Assembly: GCA_934045075.1 (NCBI GenBank)
Contig: OW203736.1
Coordinates: 17,868,805-17,932,804, forward strand
DNA from: Yponomeuta sedellus
Lineage: Eukaryota; Arthropoda; Insecta; Lepidoptera; Yponomeutidae
Length of the DNA: 64,000 nt
Reading direction: 5' to 3'
Shown: piece after piece, positions 40,454-50,280 of the stretch
How positions within the stretch are numbered: the first letter of the stretch is position 1
How the letters are laid out: the number at the start of each line of letters is the position of its first letter
The notes under the pieces: generated by a model
Seen by the model: only the letters and a program-made list of their open reading frames with translations
What the model was told of the DNA's origin: nothing
Database searches by the model: none
Position numbers and translations under genes: made by a program

Positions 40454-40798
40454 GTACTAGAGGATGTTTTAAAGGTAGCTTCAAGTAGTAGCAAGAAAGT
40501 TATAGTCTGTGGAGATTTTAATGTCGACTTGCTGGTAGACTCCACTTTAAATACCACATTAAAACTTATTTTAAAGTCTTTTAATTTAGTTAATATTTTC
40601 TTAGAGCCTTCTAGGATTACCAAAAACACAGCCACATGCCTTGACAATGTATTCTGTGACTGTGAATTTTCGAATTATTCGACAATAAATTGCTTAAAGT
40701 CAGACCACAGTGGTCAAATCGTACACTTTGAAGCAGATTTAAAACAAAAAGAACAAGATATAATTTATCGGCCCATGACAAAAAAAAAGTTTATTTAA
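40454..40798 (+). pseudogene. L2 endonuclease, second piece
   Basis: SKKVIVCGDFNVDLLVDSTL, then ATCLDNVFCDCEF and LKSDHSGQIVHFE: the GDFN and SDHS catalytic motifs of AP-type endonucleases. The frame ends in an A-run at RPMTKKK; the intact relative has a stop at nearly the same place. Confidence 0.85.
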
Positions 40799-42867
40799 AA
40801 GTGACTTACAAAGTAACTTACTACCCAAAATAATAAAACCCTTAATGCAAATGATAATTATGGAGATTTCTTCAAGGTCGTTACAGATAGTTTTGAAAAA
40901 GTTTTTAAATTGAAAAAGTTATCATCAAAAGGGAATAAAGTAGGATTTAGTGAATGGGCTACTCCCGGTATCCGGAAAAGTAGGGACACACTTTATTCAC
41001 TGTATGAGAAAAAAACATACACATATGACCCCAGCTTTATACAGTATGTTAAACTATATTCAAAATTATTTAAGGCCGTCTGCCACAAAGCAAAATGCGA
41101 GCACATAAAAGCCAAAATCCTTCAAGCTTATAATAAATCTAAAACAATTTGGGCTATTATAAATAAAGAAACTGGTAAATCCAAATTTGGAGATCGCGAA
41201 TTTTCACTTAAAGTAGATGATAAATTAATAACCTTAAATGAAGACCTTGCTACGGCTTTTCAGCAGTTCTTTACAAATGTTCCAATTGTAACGACAGCTC
41301 CATTAGACTCTTCTCTAGCTCTCGCTGAAAGTATTTTGAAAGACAATGTCCCCCCATGCGATCATGATTTTTCGTTTGACTATATTGAAGCACATACAGT
41401 GATTAAATCGTTTAAAAAGCTAAAGCTTAAAAAAACTGAAGACTTGTGGGGTATGTCCGTAACAGTAGTTAGCTCAGTAATCGACACCCTAGCACCCCAT
41501 TTAGCCAAAATCTTTAACCAATGTTTATATGAGGGTATATTCCCTGATTTAATGAAACATAGTAAGCTCGTTCCTTTATTTAAAAGTGGTGATAAACAAG
41601 ATCCCACAAATTTCAGCCCAGTCTCGGTTTTACCCGTTTTAAGTAAAATATTCGAGAAGATAGTTAGGTCAACTGCTTACTCACTTCAATAACTATCAAC
41701 TTCTCCATGGTCAGCAATTCGGATTCACACAATTCTACAACGGACGCCGGCGTCATGTTAGTTAAACATATATTTAGTGCATGGGAAGATCGCAAGGATG
41801 CTATAGGCGTATTCTGTGACTTGTCGTAAGCATTTGATTGCGTGGACCATAAAACACTTCTTTTAAAATTAAAGCACTATGGTATAAACGGGAATAGCCT
41901 AAAACTTATGACATCATATTTAGAAGGAAGAATTCAAAGAGCTGAAATAAATAGAACTAAATCTTCAGGGTCAGAGGTCAGGATAGGAGTGCCACAAGAT
42001 CTATTTTGGGTCCGTTCCTCTTCCTTCGTATATGTAAATGATTTGCCGTTCATGGTTCAAAATATGTCAGAGATAGTATTATTCGCAGATGACACGTCAC
42101 TTATTTTTAAAATTAAGAGACAAGAGAATGACCTTGACAGTACAAATAATGCTCTCTCTCGGGTACATAATTGCTTTACTACCAATAATTTATTGTTAAA
42201 TTCAAAGATGACAAAATGTATAAAGTTCACACTCTACCAAATATCAAAGCGGTTGACAGCAATGTTATGTTGGGGAATGACAAATTAGACCTTGTAAATG
42301 AAACTGTATTTCTAGGTATCACAATTGATGCAAAGCTTCAATGGGGTCCTTATATAAAAAAAATTAGCAAATAGGCTTTGTTTGTTCCTTAGCACGGGTT
42401 AGTGCATTAAAAATAAAAATAGTGTAAATAGGCTTAGTTCAGCAGCATATGCAGTTTAAAGAATTAGGGAACTAACTGACGTCGCAACTGCTAGGCTTGT
42501 TTATTTTAGTTACTTCCATAGTGTTATGTCCTATGGCATACTACTGTGAGGAGGGGCTGCAGATATTAAGACCATCTTTGTCTTGCAGAAGAGAGCGATC
42601 AGATTCATTTATAAGCTAGGCAGTAGAGATTCGTTAAGAGATTTCTTTAAAGAAACTAACATCCTGACAGTTGCCAGTCAGTATATCTATGAAAACATTA
42701 TGAACGTCAGGAAAAATATCAGTAACTTTAAAACTTTAGGTAGCCAACACAATGTGAATACTAGAAATAAACATAAACTTTTGTTCCCACTATTTAGGCT
42801 GGCAAAGGTTAATACATCCTTCATGGGGCATTGTATGCGCTTCTATAATAAAATCCCTGAAGATTAA
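40799..42867 (+). pseudogene. L2 reverse transcriptase (broken)
   Basis: GFSEWATPGIRKSRDTLYSL starts the post-endonuclease region. Then AIINKETGKSKFGDREFSLK, KKTEDLWGMSVTVVSS and FSPVSVLPVLSKIFEKI. A frameshift near 41690 is followed by VDHKTLLLKLKHYGINGN, a second shift near 41995, VLFADDTSLIFKIKRQ (FADD), the 47-bp stub at 42379, and the C-terminal part from QKRAIRFIYKLGSRDS to the stop near 42866. Confidence 0.85.
42379..42425 (+). mobile_element. 47-bp SINE 3' stub with 10-bp duplication
   Basis: TGTTTGTTCCTTAGCACGGG...AAAAATAGTGT is flanked by AAATAGGCTT (42369-42378 and 42426-42435). The uninterrupted relative L1 (39680) has one AAATAGGCTT. The sequence equals the end of the tRNA-headed SINE at 63970-64000, defining that SINE's 3' terminus. 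Confidence 0.85.
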
Positions 42868-43186
42868 TTAAGCTTGCCTGAATCGCGGTTCAAAAAATAT
42901 GTTAAGCACACTTTGTGCCAAAAGGGCAACTATAACATAAAGGATTATCTAGATGACAATGAGGTCTGGAATTATAGCCAGTACAATGTATGAGTCCTAT
43001 GTTTATAATAATTATGTAAACTATGTTAATTAAGGACTTTGAAAAGACTAAGTTTGGAGTTTTTTTGTCCATTTTTTCTCCAAAATGATCTAGATTTTGA
43101 AATGGACACCTAGTTTGAATTGTATCGTTCATTAAGACGCAGCTTCTGCGCTACTTTGAATAAAACCTTTTCATTTCATTTCCAGC

Positions 43187-43891
43187 CTTCAAATCCAGTG
43201 ATGACATAAACGGAGATGGCTTGGCTTCGTGAAGAAGATCATCTATCCTTGGGATAGGGTATGCATCCGGAACAGTTATAGAGTTGAGGCGACGGTAATC
43301 AACGCAAACTCGTATCTCACCATTTGGTTTTGGTACCATGATCACTGGTGCGGCCCAAGCAGTCGTAGATGGTTTGATCACTCCATCTTTTAACATCTTA
43401 TCGATCTCTTTCTTAAGAGTTTCTTTTTTGGGTTGTGATAGCCGGTAGGGCGGAACCGATATAGGGCCATGATCTGACGTACCAATTCGGTGTTCAACAA
43501 ATTTTGATGGCTCACCATTATCAGTAAAAACATCATCATATTGTTTAATTAGACGATCTAGATCATTTTCTTGGATTTGCGTCATTGCTGATATATCTAT
43601 TGAGCATAATCCGATGTCAGTGTTTGTAGGCGTGTATGAAACATCGTCAGGAAAGAGGCTCATTGTGTGTGGAGATAACTCGATCTCTTGTTCGATATGC
43701 AGTTTTGCATCATGAAACATAAAGTCCATCTGTGGTGAGTATCCATCGAAAGACTTTCCGCTTCTTGTTGATGTTGGCAATTCAGCTATACGGATCAGTT
43801 TTCTATCCCACGGAATCCGGGCGTCATCCTTTGTAACACAAGCAGCACCTGCAGTCTGGCCATATAACGATCCCCTTCTTTTCTTAGCCAT
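43187..43891 (-). pseudogene. Gypsy B reverse transcriptase, first half
   Basis: From 43891: the protease-RT linker, then DLDRLIKQYDDVFTDNGEPS, VPPYRLSQPKKETLKKEIDK, AAPVIMVPKPNGEIRVCVDY, YPIPRIDDLLHEAKP and SSLDLKAG. The LDLKAG Asp is the first RT catalytic residue. The sequence is continuous with 39027 after the LINE is removed. Confidence 0.9.
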
Positions 43892-45210
43892 TGGATCGTG
43901 ATCAATGCTTTTATGGCCGCTACCATTGGATCGGACGGCGTTTGGTTGAAAATAATGAAATCCTCATTGTTTAGCTCAAACAATTCTTCTGGGTTATCAG
44001 AGAAATGCCATGTCAGTTGCGCCAAGTCCAATACCATGCAGGCGTCTGTAGTGAATCCAATGCCCAGGAGGGTTCGGTTGTCACGCGATTCAGGCAAGAC
44101 TATGAACTCGGTCGGTACTACCCGTTGTTCCAAGGTAACGTTAACAGTAGTTATCAATACCTTCTGATTTTTTGATACGCTATTTGCCAATGTGACAGTA
44201 ACAGTTTGCTCAAGAAATATGTGTCCCTTCTCACGCAGGTAGCAGTTAAAGTCGTATGATGCTACGCTTGTTTTGGCATAAGTGTCTATATAAGCGATGC
44301 CATTGAAGCCGTTTACTTTGACTACTACTACGGGCCTAGGTTTCGCTTTTATTTTAGCATCCACAGAGCAGAAACTTATATTTTCCTGTTTAACCATGGG
44401 ATTTTGAGGTTTGCCGGAGCATGTCGGGCACTTGGTGCGTACCACTCCTGGAGCACCGCATCCGTAACAAGAAAACTTAGGTTGAGATGGGGAAGGAGTC
44501 TGAGTGTTTGCCTCAGATACTTTAGCGTGGGAGTTATCCTGACTATCTGCTAATTTCTTTTTCCGGCACACTTCTGCCGTATGGCCAGGATTCTTACAGA
44601 AACCACATCTAACGCGACCAGAGCTGGCTCGTGGTTTGCTCTCAATAACTCTTCCCTGTTTTTCTTCTATGACTTGCTCAACTCCGCGCGCAGCCTCAAC
44701 TAATTGATCAAAAGTGGCAAAAGAGCTTCTGGCTATTTTATCGCGGATTCTTAGGTTGAGTAATCCGTATATCATATCCAGCTGCTGGGTCTCAGAATGA
44801 TTGGGTTTTGGCAGCTGGGAAAACAGCATTCTCTTCCTATTAAAGAAACTTTCAGTGCCCGATGTCTCCTGTTTCTCTGACATTATTTCCTGATAAAGGA
44901 CATAAGGAGGTTTTTTAGGCGCAAATGCATTTCTCAGACGTGTCTCGAAGAGAATCCAACTGTCGACTTCGCCTTTTACGCCTTGCCACCACTCAGCAGC
45001 CTCGCCTCGCAGTAATAATGGCATTCTCGTGATGACGTCAGCATCCGATATATTCTCTAGCTGCTTGTAAATCTTAACAGCCGAGAGAAATCCTTCCACT
45101 GCTTCAGGACTTTTCTGGCCCTCGAAATGGGCTTGGCAAGATACGATTGATCCTTTCTTGCTTGCCAACGTTGATAGAAGTTGTCGGAATTGGTCGTCGG
45201 TGAGCGCCAT
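43795..45210 (-). pseudogene. Gypsy B gag and protease
   Basis: I prefer the ATG at 45208-45210 (MALTDDQFRQLL). A retrotrans gag domain follows (FLSAVKIYKQLENISDADVI, AEWWQGVKGEVDSWILFETR). One canonical zinc knuckle CGFCKNPGHTAEVC is present, and one variant, CYGCGAPGVVRTKC, lacks the His. The protease region reads AYIDTYAKTSVAS: Tyr replaces the Gly of the DTG active site, and the flap and LLGIGF blocks follow. The frame overlaps pol by about 100 nt, so pol would need frameshifting. Confidence 0.85.
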
Positions 45211-45306
45211 AGGTGTTTTGTCAGCAACAGTCCCCCTCAAGTATGATGTTACCTACTCTTCCGTACTTAGTTACTACGTATTCGTTGCCCAAGTTGTGCG
45301 CCAGTT

Positions 45307-45380
45307 TATAGGACAGGGTTTCAGCAGACAAGAAGAGAAATGTTGTTTCAGCACGTACTTAGGGATTTATTTATTGAAGC
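45307..45380 (-). repeat. Gypsy B 5' LTR, part 1
   Basis: Begins TATAGGACAGGG, where the other LTR has TGTAGG. Interrupted at 45381 by the hAT element. It continues at 48366. Confidence 0.78.
45373..45380. other. Left 8-bp target duplication of hAT element
   Basis: ATTGAAGC here, CTTGAAGC at 48358-48365 (7 of 8 identical). Confidence 0.7.
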
Positions 45381-45667
45381 TAGAGGTGATCGTTGATTCA
45401 ACTAACGGGTTTCAAAAGCGACTTTCATTCTGCCAACGAACTAACCGCTTTTTGATTAGGTACTAACAGGTTATATAAGAACGTCTTTTGCTTGACAACG
45501 ATATGCGTAACGCAATTCGCAAAGCCTATTTTTTTTCTTGAGGGCTGAATCAAAAACGATTTCGAGATTAACATCTATGTAACCATATTTTCTATATTTC
45601 AGATAAATATTACGGAAGATGAGCGTTATTTTTGCAAAAAAACAATAACCTTCATTTGACCTTCTGA

Positions 45668-45675
45668 TGACGTCA
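45668..45675. promoter_or_regulatory. CRE palindrome and TATA box, left end of Q2
   Basis: TGACGTCA at 45668-45675 is followed by TATAAAA at 45718-45724, then a leader to the ATG at 45950. The spacing is that of a pol II promoter reading into the SWIM-type gene. Confidence 0.5.
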
Positions 45676-45949
45676 CATTTTAAAGATAAATATAACTTAT
45701 GGCAACACTACGCTACCTATAAAAAGACTTGCTGTCATCAAGTGTCATGCGTGCATGTCAAACTTTGGTTTGTGTTTTCCCAGTTCTCCGTACTAGTTAT
45801 TTCTTACATTATTTTTATCCGACGACTTTGCATACACCCTGGACACCGATTGGAAGCTTCTTCATAGACCCGGCTATTTACTCACGGACTTCTCTATCGC
45901 TTAACACGACGAACGCTCTTAGAACCTGGATTTAGATTACCTCACGAAA

Positions 45950-46386
45950 ATGGACCAATACGTTCAAGCCACCACTAATAACTTGCCAAAAATGGATAGT
46001 ATGATGATACTGGAGTATGTTGCTGCTAGTGACAAGCATAACGTGGCTGAAATACGCGGCGCTAAAGCTTTAATGTAAATATATTTTATTAAGGTTGTGT
46101 TTGTACATTATCTTTCCGAAAATGCATCACTAACTTTTTACTTCTTTCTTTAAGGTCTTCAAAAGACGCGTACGTCGATTCTCCTGTGGGCTTCGTCGAA
46201 CTAAGGCGAACAAACTCAAATTGTAGTGTACGGTGTAAAGTAGTTCCAGAGCACAAAGTAAATAAAAAACATTATTTAGTGACTACTTCGATAGACGAAA
46301 GAGAAGGAGTTATACTGGACACGTCGTGCGATGGTTTTGCCGCTTCTGCAGGTGGATGCAAGCTCTCTCTGATGTTTCTTTATTAG
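45950..46386 (+). CDS. SWIM-type gene of element Q, copy 2 (two exons, truncated)
   Basis: Exon 1 is 45950-46074 (MDQYVQATTNNLPK ... NVAEIRGAKAL). Intron 46075-46154 has GT...AG, and exon 2 from 46155 (SSKDAYVDSPVGFVELRRTN) keeps the frame. It stops at TAG 46384-46386 after GGCKLSLMFLY. Family relatives I recall have HDC and CKH here (SWIM ligands) and continue into a YqaJ-like nuclease. Here the ligands read DGF and CKL and the nuclease is absent. Conserved copy-to-copy, so the stop predates amplification. Confidence 0.55.
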
Positions 46387-46676
46387 CTAAACAAACGAAG
46401 CAGCGAGCCATCTTCAACATCAGTGGCATGTTACTAGAAAAAGTCAGCTCTATCCGCAGTGCAATCGATTCCATTAGAGTCTGAGAACATTTTTGTGGGC
46501 CCTAGCAAAAAAATTAAATTGGACAAGAAAGATCCAAGTATCTTGCATAACTTTTTGGGCGAATGCAAGTGACAAGGTGTCTCAAATTCACTAGCCATGT
46601 TTTTGTTTGTTTTTTTTTTATGGTTACGAAAATAAAATAGGCAGTGCACTAAGTTCTACTAACATAATATAACATG

Positions 46677-46737
46677 TTATATGTAGTGTTTCCACAGGAT
46701 GGCACAAAGCATGTAGTAAAAAAACCACGATTCATTT
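46677..46737 (-). pseudogene. THAP-type ORF of element Q, copy 2 (deleted)
   Basis: Minus-strand MNRGFFTTCFVPSCGNTTYN is followed by a stop where copy 1 continues. 160 bp corresponding to 16732-16890 are missing. Confidence 0.6.
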
Positions 46738-47059
46738 TGATCGTTCGAGGAATGGCAAAGTACGTGTTCAAATAGATAAGTAGTTCTCCAAATCCAGGTC
46801 CAGTAGTTGTGTCTCAAAGCCAGGTCAACGTGTAAGCTATCAATCAGTGTCCAAGGTAAAAGCAAAATCGTCGGTAACAGCAAAAGTACAGAAAATAAAG
46901 ATAAACTTCAATAGATAAACACAACAACAACCAACAAAAAGGCACTCTCGAAAGAAAGAAGAAGTGAAATTCCTTGTCTGTGAAAAAAACGTCTGTTGCT
47001 GTGACAGCAAATCAGTGTGACGGTTAGCGCGACGTTTCGGCGTGTGCACTCGAAAAATA

Positions 47060-47067
47060 TGACGTCA
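47060..47067. promoter_or_regulatory. CRE palindrome, right end of Q2
   Basis: TGACGTCA, the counterpart of 16342-16349 in copy 1. Confidence 0.5.
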
Positions 47068-47577
47068 CGCTTTCAAATATTTTAAATAAATAATTTATAC
47101 TAATAAACTTAACAAATCACTGAAAAAATGAAATTAGTCTCTAGAAATTACTTCTACTTTAAGAAAAAAATATAAAATAAGAACAAAATAAAAAATATAC
47201 TGCCCGAATTGCACGGAGCGTCTTGACGTAGTTAACCGAGTATGCGCAGAAACAGTCGAACGAATGGAGCGGTACGGCATGGCGCGCATTCGACTACTTC
47301 CGCACACGCTCGGCCATCTCCGTGCATGCACACGTGACGTTGATGCAACGACTTGCACTATTAGTTTGTTTTGTTTCCAACTTGTTTATCTCTCTCAGCT
47401 CTCTGACACAAATTGAATTCGTGACTGAAACTTGATGGCAAAGTTGTAGGTATAAACTTTCGAGTGATTATTTTGAGTGATGTAAAGTTGTATAAAGTTG
47501 TATATTATATTTACTCTGTTATCATAGGTTGCTAGGCTTAATAGGTTTAATAGATAGGCTTAATTGTAAATAATAAA

Positions 47578-48037
47578 ATGTCGGCGCGAAAAAACTCAGG
47601 TGTGTTGTGGAAATATTTCGAAAAGGACAGTGCTAGTGGTAAAGCGTCATGTAATGTGAGTAAGGACCTAGTCAGTTATAAATCCACGACAAATAATTTA
47701 AAATCCCATTTAAAAAGCAGACACCTTTCTGTGTACATGTCGATTTATTCCGAGGCAGAAAACCTTCCATCCACATCGCAAGTTCCGCCAAGAGAGTCCC
47801 AAACGATTGTGGTTCCCAGTGCAAGCTCTAGTTCTCTTGAGAGTACGAGTAATCTGCCGCCAGCGCCAAAACGACAAAGGGTTATTGACACATATGTAAA
47901 TAAAAAGATAAGTAGCGAGCAAAAGAAATAGGATGTGCTGGACCTCTCTATTGACGGATTTCATCCTTTTTCCATAGTGGAAGAGAGGTCATTCAGAAAA
48001 TTTTCACGGTGGATACCTGGGTATAAGCTGCCATGCA
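47578..48037 (+). pseudogene. hAT transposase N-terminus (BED finger)
   Basis: ATG 47578: SGVLWKYFEKDSASGKASCN, VSKDLVSYKSTTNNLKSHLK, SRH, a BED-type finger. The second Cys is Ser (CNVSKD). The first stop is TAG 47929-47931. The same frame then gives DVLDLSIDGFHPFSIVEERS and RWIPGYKLP, the usual start of the hAT core. The remainder is deleted. The protein would bind the element's ends. It is non-functional. Confidence 0.85.
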
Positions 48038-48390
48038 GATAAACTCTGTCAAATTCAATGCTCACCGCATTATATTTAAAGACCGAAGAAAAGCTTAAAA
48101 CTGAAATATCGGTATAATATAATAACACCGACGACGGTAAAATGCAGTTTGTACGACTTGTTCTAGACGTTCAACATTGGACATGTTGTCGTCGCGTCTA
48201 TGCAACGCGTTGCAACGTTTTGTAGTAGCTGTAGTCGTGAGTGTCCGCTCGTTGACGTATAACTAGTTAACAAAGTAACTGCTTTTCCAACTGGTTCTGA
48301 TTTTTAAAAAAGCAGTCGCGTTTCGTTGACCCATAATTCGCCAACGTCTCACCTCTACTTGAAGCAATATGAAGCTAAGGAATTACAGTA

Positions 48391-48884
48391 GGCGTGATCG
48401 TTGCAAAGACGAACCGTTTTATAAGACCGTTTTGTGTTCCGCGACGATAGGACCGTTTTACGTTTCATTCTAAAGCAGTGCCAGCGACTCTAAAGCAGTG
48501 CCAGCGTTTGTTCGTCGCGAGACCAGTCCTTAGATTGTTTGACAAGGATATGTCCTTTAGTGCTATATTAATAGAGCCTAGAACGTAATGAGATCATTGC
48601 GACGTAGTCGTCGGCTCCTTGCTCGTTCCGTTCGTTTTGGTCTGTGATACAATAAAGTAATCTTTATGTCTATGAGTATACAGTCGAATATCGTGTAAAA
48701 CAACTTATTTTTCCGATGTTTCGTGATTTCGTCTCGTTCGCACTCGTTTGACCGTCCTCTGCGCATTGCTCGTCCGCATACAATGAAACCAGTTGCGAAC
48801 GAGGACCGTTTCGAGGACCTGTTTTCGTTCCAGAAAAAACGGTTGCGTTTCGTCGTCGAAAAATCGGACAACGACCCACTCCTA
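48391..48884. mobile_element. 494-bp noncoding element with 9-10-bp duplication
   Basis: AATTACAGTA at 48381-48390 and 48885-48894. The uninterrupted LTR at 37180-37190 has a single GGATTACAGTA. The ends GGCGTGATCGTTG and, reversed, GGAGTGGGTCGTTG are imperfect inverted repeats. A 9-10-bp duplication suggests a Mutator-type MITE. It includes a 19-bp direct repeat (CTAAAGCAGTGCCAGCG) at about 48470-48508. Confidence 0.65.
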
Positions 48885-48894
48885 AATTACAGTA

Positions 48895-49117
48895 CTACTC
48901 GTCCCACAGCGCGGAAGCGAGGTATATTATCTACGTGATCTACGTCACTAGTCGTCCCAGTAGTGGAAGCGATTCGCAAGCGCAGATACTAACCGATTTC
49001 TAATTAATTACAAAAATAGTGTTTGCTTAATATATGTAGGGCCTTCGGACAAAACCATACCGCAATTTAGAACACAAACACCGCCATCTGTGAATGGGTA
49101 GAGGAACTAATGCTACA
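48895..49117 (-). repeat. Gypsy B 5' LTR, remaining part
   Basis: TACTCGTCCCACAGCGCGGA... to GGAACTAATGCTACA. The CA end is followed by CTTT, identical to the left flank duplication. It is the only copy with the full outer end. Confidence 0.75.
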
Positions 49118-49121
49118 CTTT

Positions 49122-50280
49122 TATTTATAGCGATATAACTTTTATTTTAGCTAAAATGTATCAATTTACATCTCGAATAATAATGATTCTTTGTATAAAT
49201 ATTCATTTAATTACCTCGAGTGGAACTACGTCTCGCCATGTTTCACGTTGAAGATGACATTGACACAAGTAACGTCAAAATGACATTGTCAGTTAGCTTT
49301 TTTCAAAGTCTATGCTGTGATTCAATGAATGATTGTGTTAGTTTTCTTATATCACCGCTAGGTGTCATTTTATTAGTTGCAGATTTCAATGTATTTTTTA
49401 AAATACAACATCACTCAGGAGGTTAAGTGGCCTATGTTTGGATATTTTTACGCAATCATATTTTTATAATATAACTTGTGCTGTGATAAAATAAAAAATA
49501 AAATAAAAGCGAACAGCTGAACTAAGGAAGACCGAACGGAACATTATCTGTTAATGTATGATTCGCTCGTTCGCTCTCGGCCATGTTCGTTCATCCGTTT
49601 ATTATATTCATTCAGCCAGCCCGGGATCGCGAGAGCAGTGAACTGAACGAATAGACCGAATGTCCGATTAGCAGTGGGAAAAGTTTCCTGTCGTTCATTG
49701 CATGGTAACGTGTCTTATTCGTACTTCGTACATGAACGACACAATACTATTTTACATACAATAGATGTAGCATACACAAGTTATATTGTATGTTCAATTA
49801 ATCTGTATTGCAAGTTTTCTTGATCACGTAGCTTTTGAGGTTAGAATGTTCACAAAATGCGCTTAACATGTGAGATACGTGAGTCACAATATTTCGTGAC
49901 TCATATGACGTGACTCACGCGTACAAGGAAAGTAAAGATGTGTTTACATACCTACCTGCGTTCAAAAAGTCAAATATTGTATTCCTTTATTTAATTCGAC
50001 ATCATTGAGTAAGTAGGAATTATCAACAGCCATTGGTGGATATCAGCGCCGGGGTTTAAGCTCGTATGAGACGCATGACGAGTCCCTATTAGGCCTCAGC
50101 CGATCTGGTCATTACGTACTGAATCGTTTATTTAGTTTTTAACCTGGTAGGTAAACCTATTTTATTAAAAAGTTTATAGGTAATTATGCTAAAATTAACT
50201 CAGTGTTTTATTTTTTGAAAAATGGCAATGAGCGCCGCTGAGCGGCAATGATAAATTAAAACTGTTTTTATACGGATTTA
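49122..50280. other. Noncoding region between gypsy B and Penelope fragment
   Basis: No credible protein frame. It includes a T/C/G-rich stretch (49540-49700) with CGTTCG motifs, three AP-1-like sites (49880-49917) and a short palindromic GAGCGCCGCTGAGCGGC (50232-50248). The ORF at 49220 looks fortuitous. Confidence 0.4.
49880..49917. promoter_or_regulatory. Cluster of three TGA(G/C)TCA sites
   Basis: TGAGTCA at 49880-49886, TGACTCA at 49897-49903 and TGACTCA at 49911-49917, with ATGACGTG between the last two. They match the AP-1/TRE consensus. No adjacent gene is visible. Confidence 0.35.

Larger units (their letters stand above)
39028..43186 (+). mobile_element. Jockey/CR1-type LINE L2, carrying a related truncated LINE L1
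   Basis: This splits gypsy B RT between LDLKAG and YWQIEV. L2 starts in the endonuclease (39056), is cut at about 39240 by the 5'-truncated relative L1 (ending in (TTTCA)n at 40413-40453), continues in the endonuclease at 40454 and runs through RT to a short CATTT tail at 43186. L2 carries further damage: a frameshift near 41690, a 47-bp SINE stub at 42379-42425 and stops near 42550 and 42866. Confidence 0.82.
45518..47206. mobile_element. Element Q, copy 2
   Basis: Inverted relative to copy 1 (16203-19142), flanked by AATT (45514-45517 and 47207-47210). The target ACGCAATTGCAC is restored on removal, matching the related hAT copy at 34600-34612 (GCGCAATCGCAC). It carries the SWIM-type gene on the plus strand (45950-46386) and the THAP ORF start on the minus strand (ATG about 46735). 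It lacks the 1.1-kb insertion of copy 1 and has a 160-bp deletion in the THAP exon. Confidence 0.8.
45381..48357 (+). mobile_element. hAT element, internally deleted, hosting Q copy 2
   Basis: The ends TAGAGGTGATCGTTG and TAGAGGTGAGACGTTGG (right end, reversed) are hAT-type terminal repeats, and an 8-bp near-identical duplication flanks them. It contains a BED zinc-finger start of a hAT transposase (47578-47931) and fragments of the following region up to about 48040. The catalytic core is missing. Q copy 2 (45518-47206) lies in its left subterminal region. Confidence 0.82.
37100..49117 (-). mobile_element. Ty3/gypsy element B with nested LINEs, hAT and MITE
   Basis: The minus-strand order from the right is: 5' LTR (45307 to 49117, interrupted), gag-protease (43795-45240), RT (43187-43891 and 38658-39027), RNase H (37760-38660), integrase (37378-37790) and a truncated 3' LTR (37100-37377). 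Flanking CTTT repeats and TG/CA ends support the limits. Nested insertions are LINEs at 39028-43186, a hAT at 45381-48357 and a small element at 48391-48884. It is inactive. Confidence 0.82.

Noticed and set aside
49220..49426. 68-codon ORF with hydrophobic C-terminus
   Set aside because: Isolated, short, no recognised motif and no supporting context. Treated as chance.
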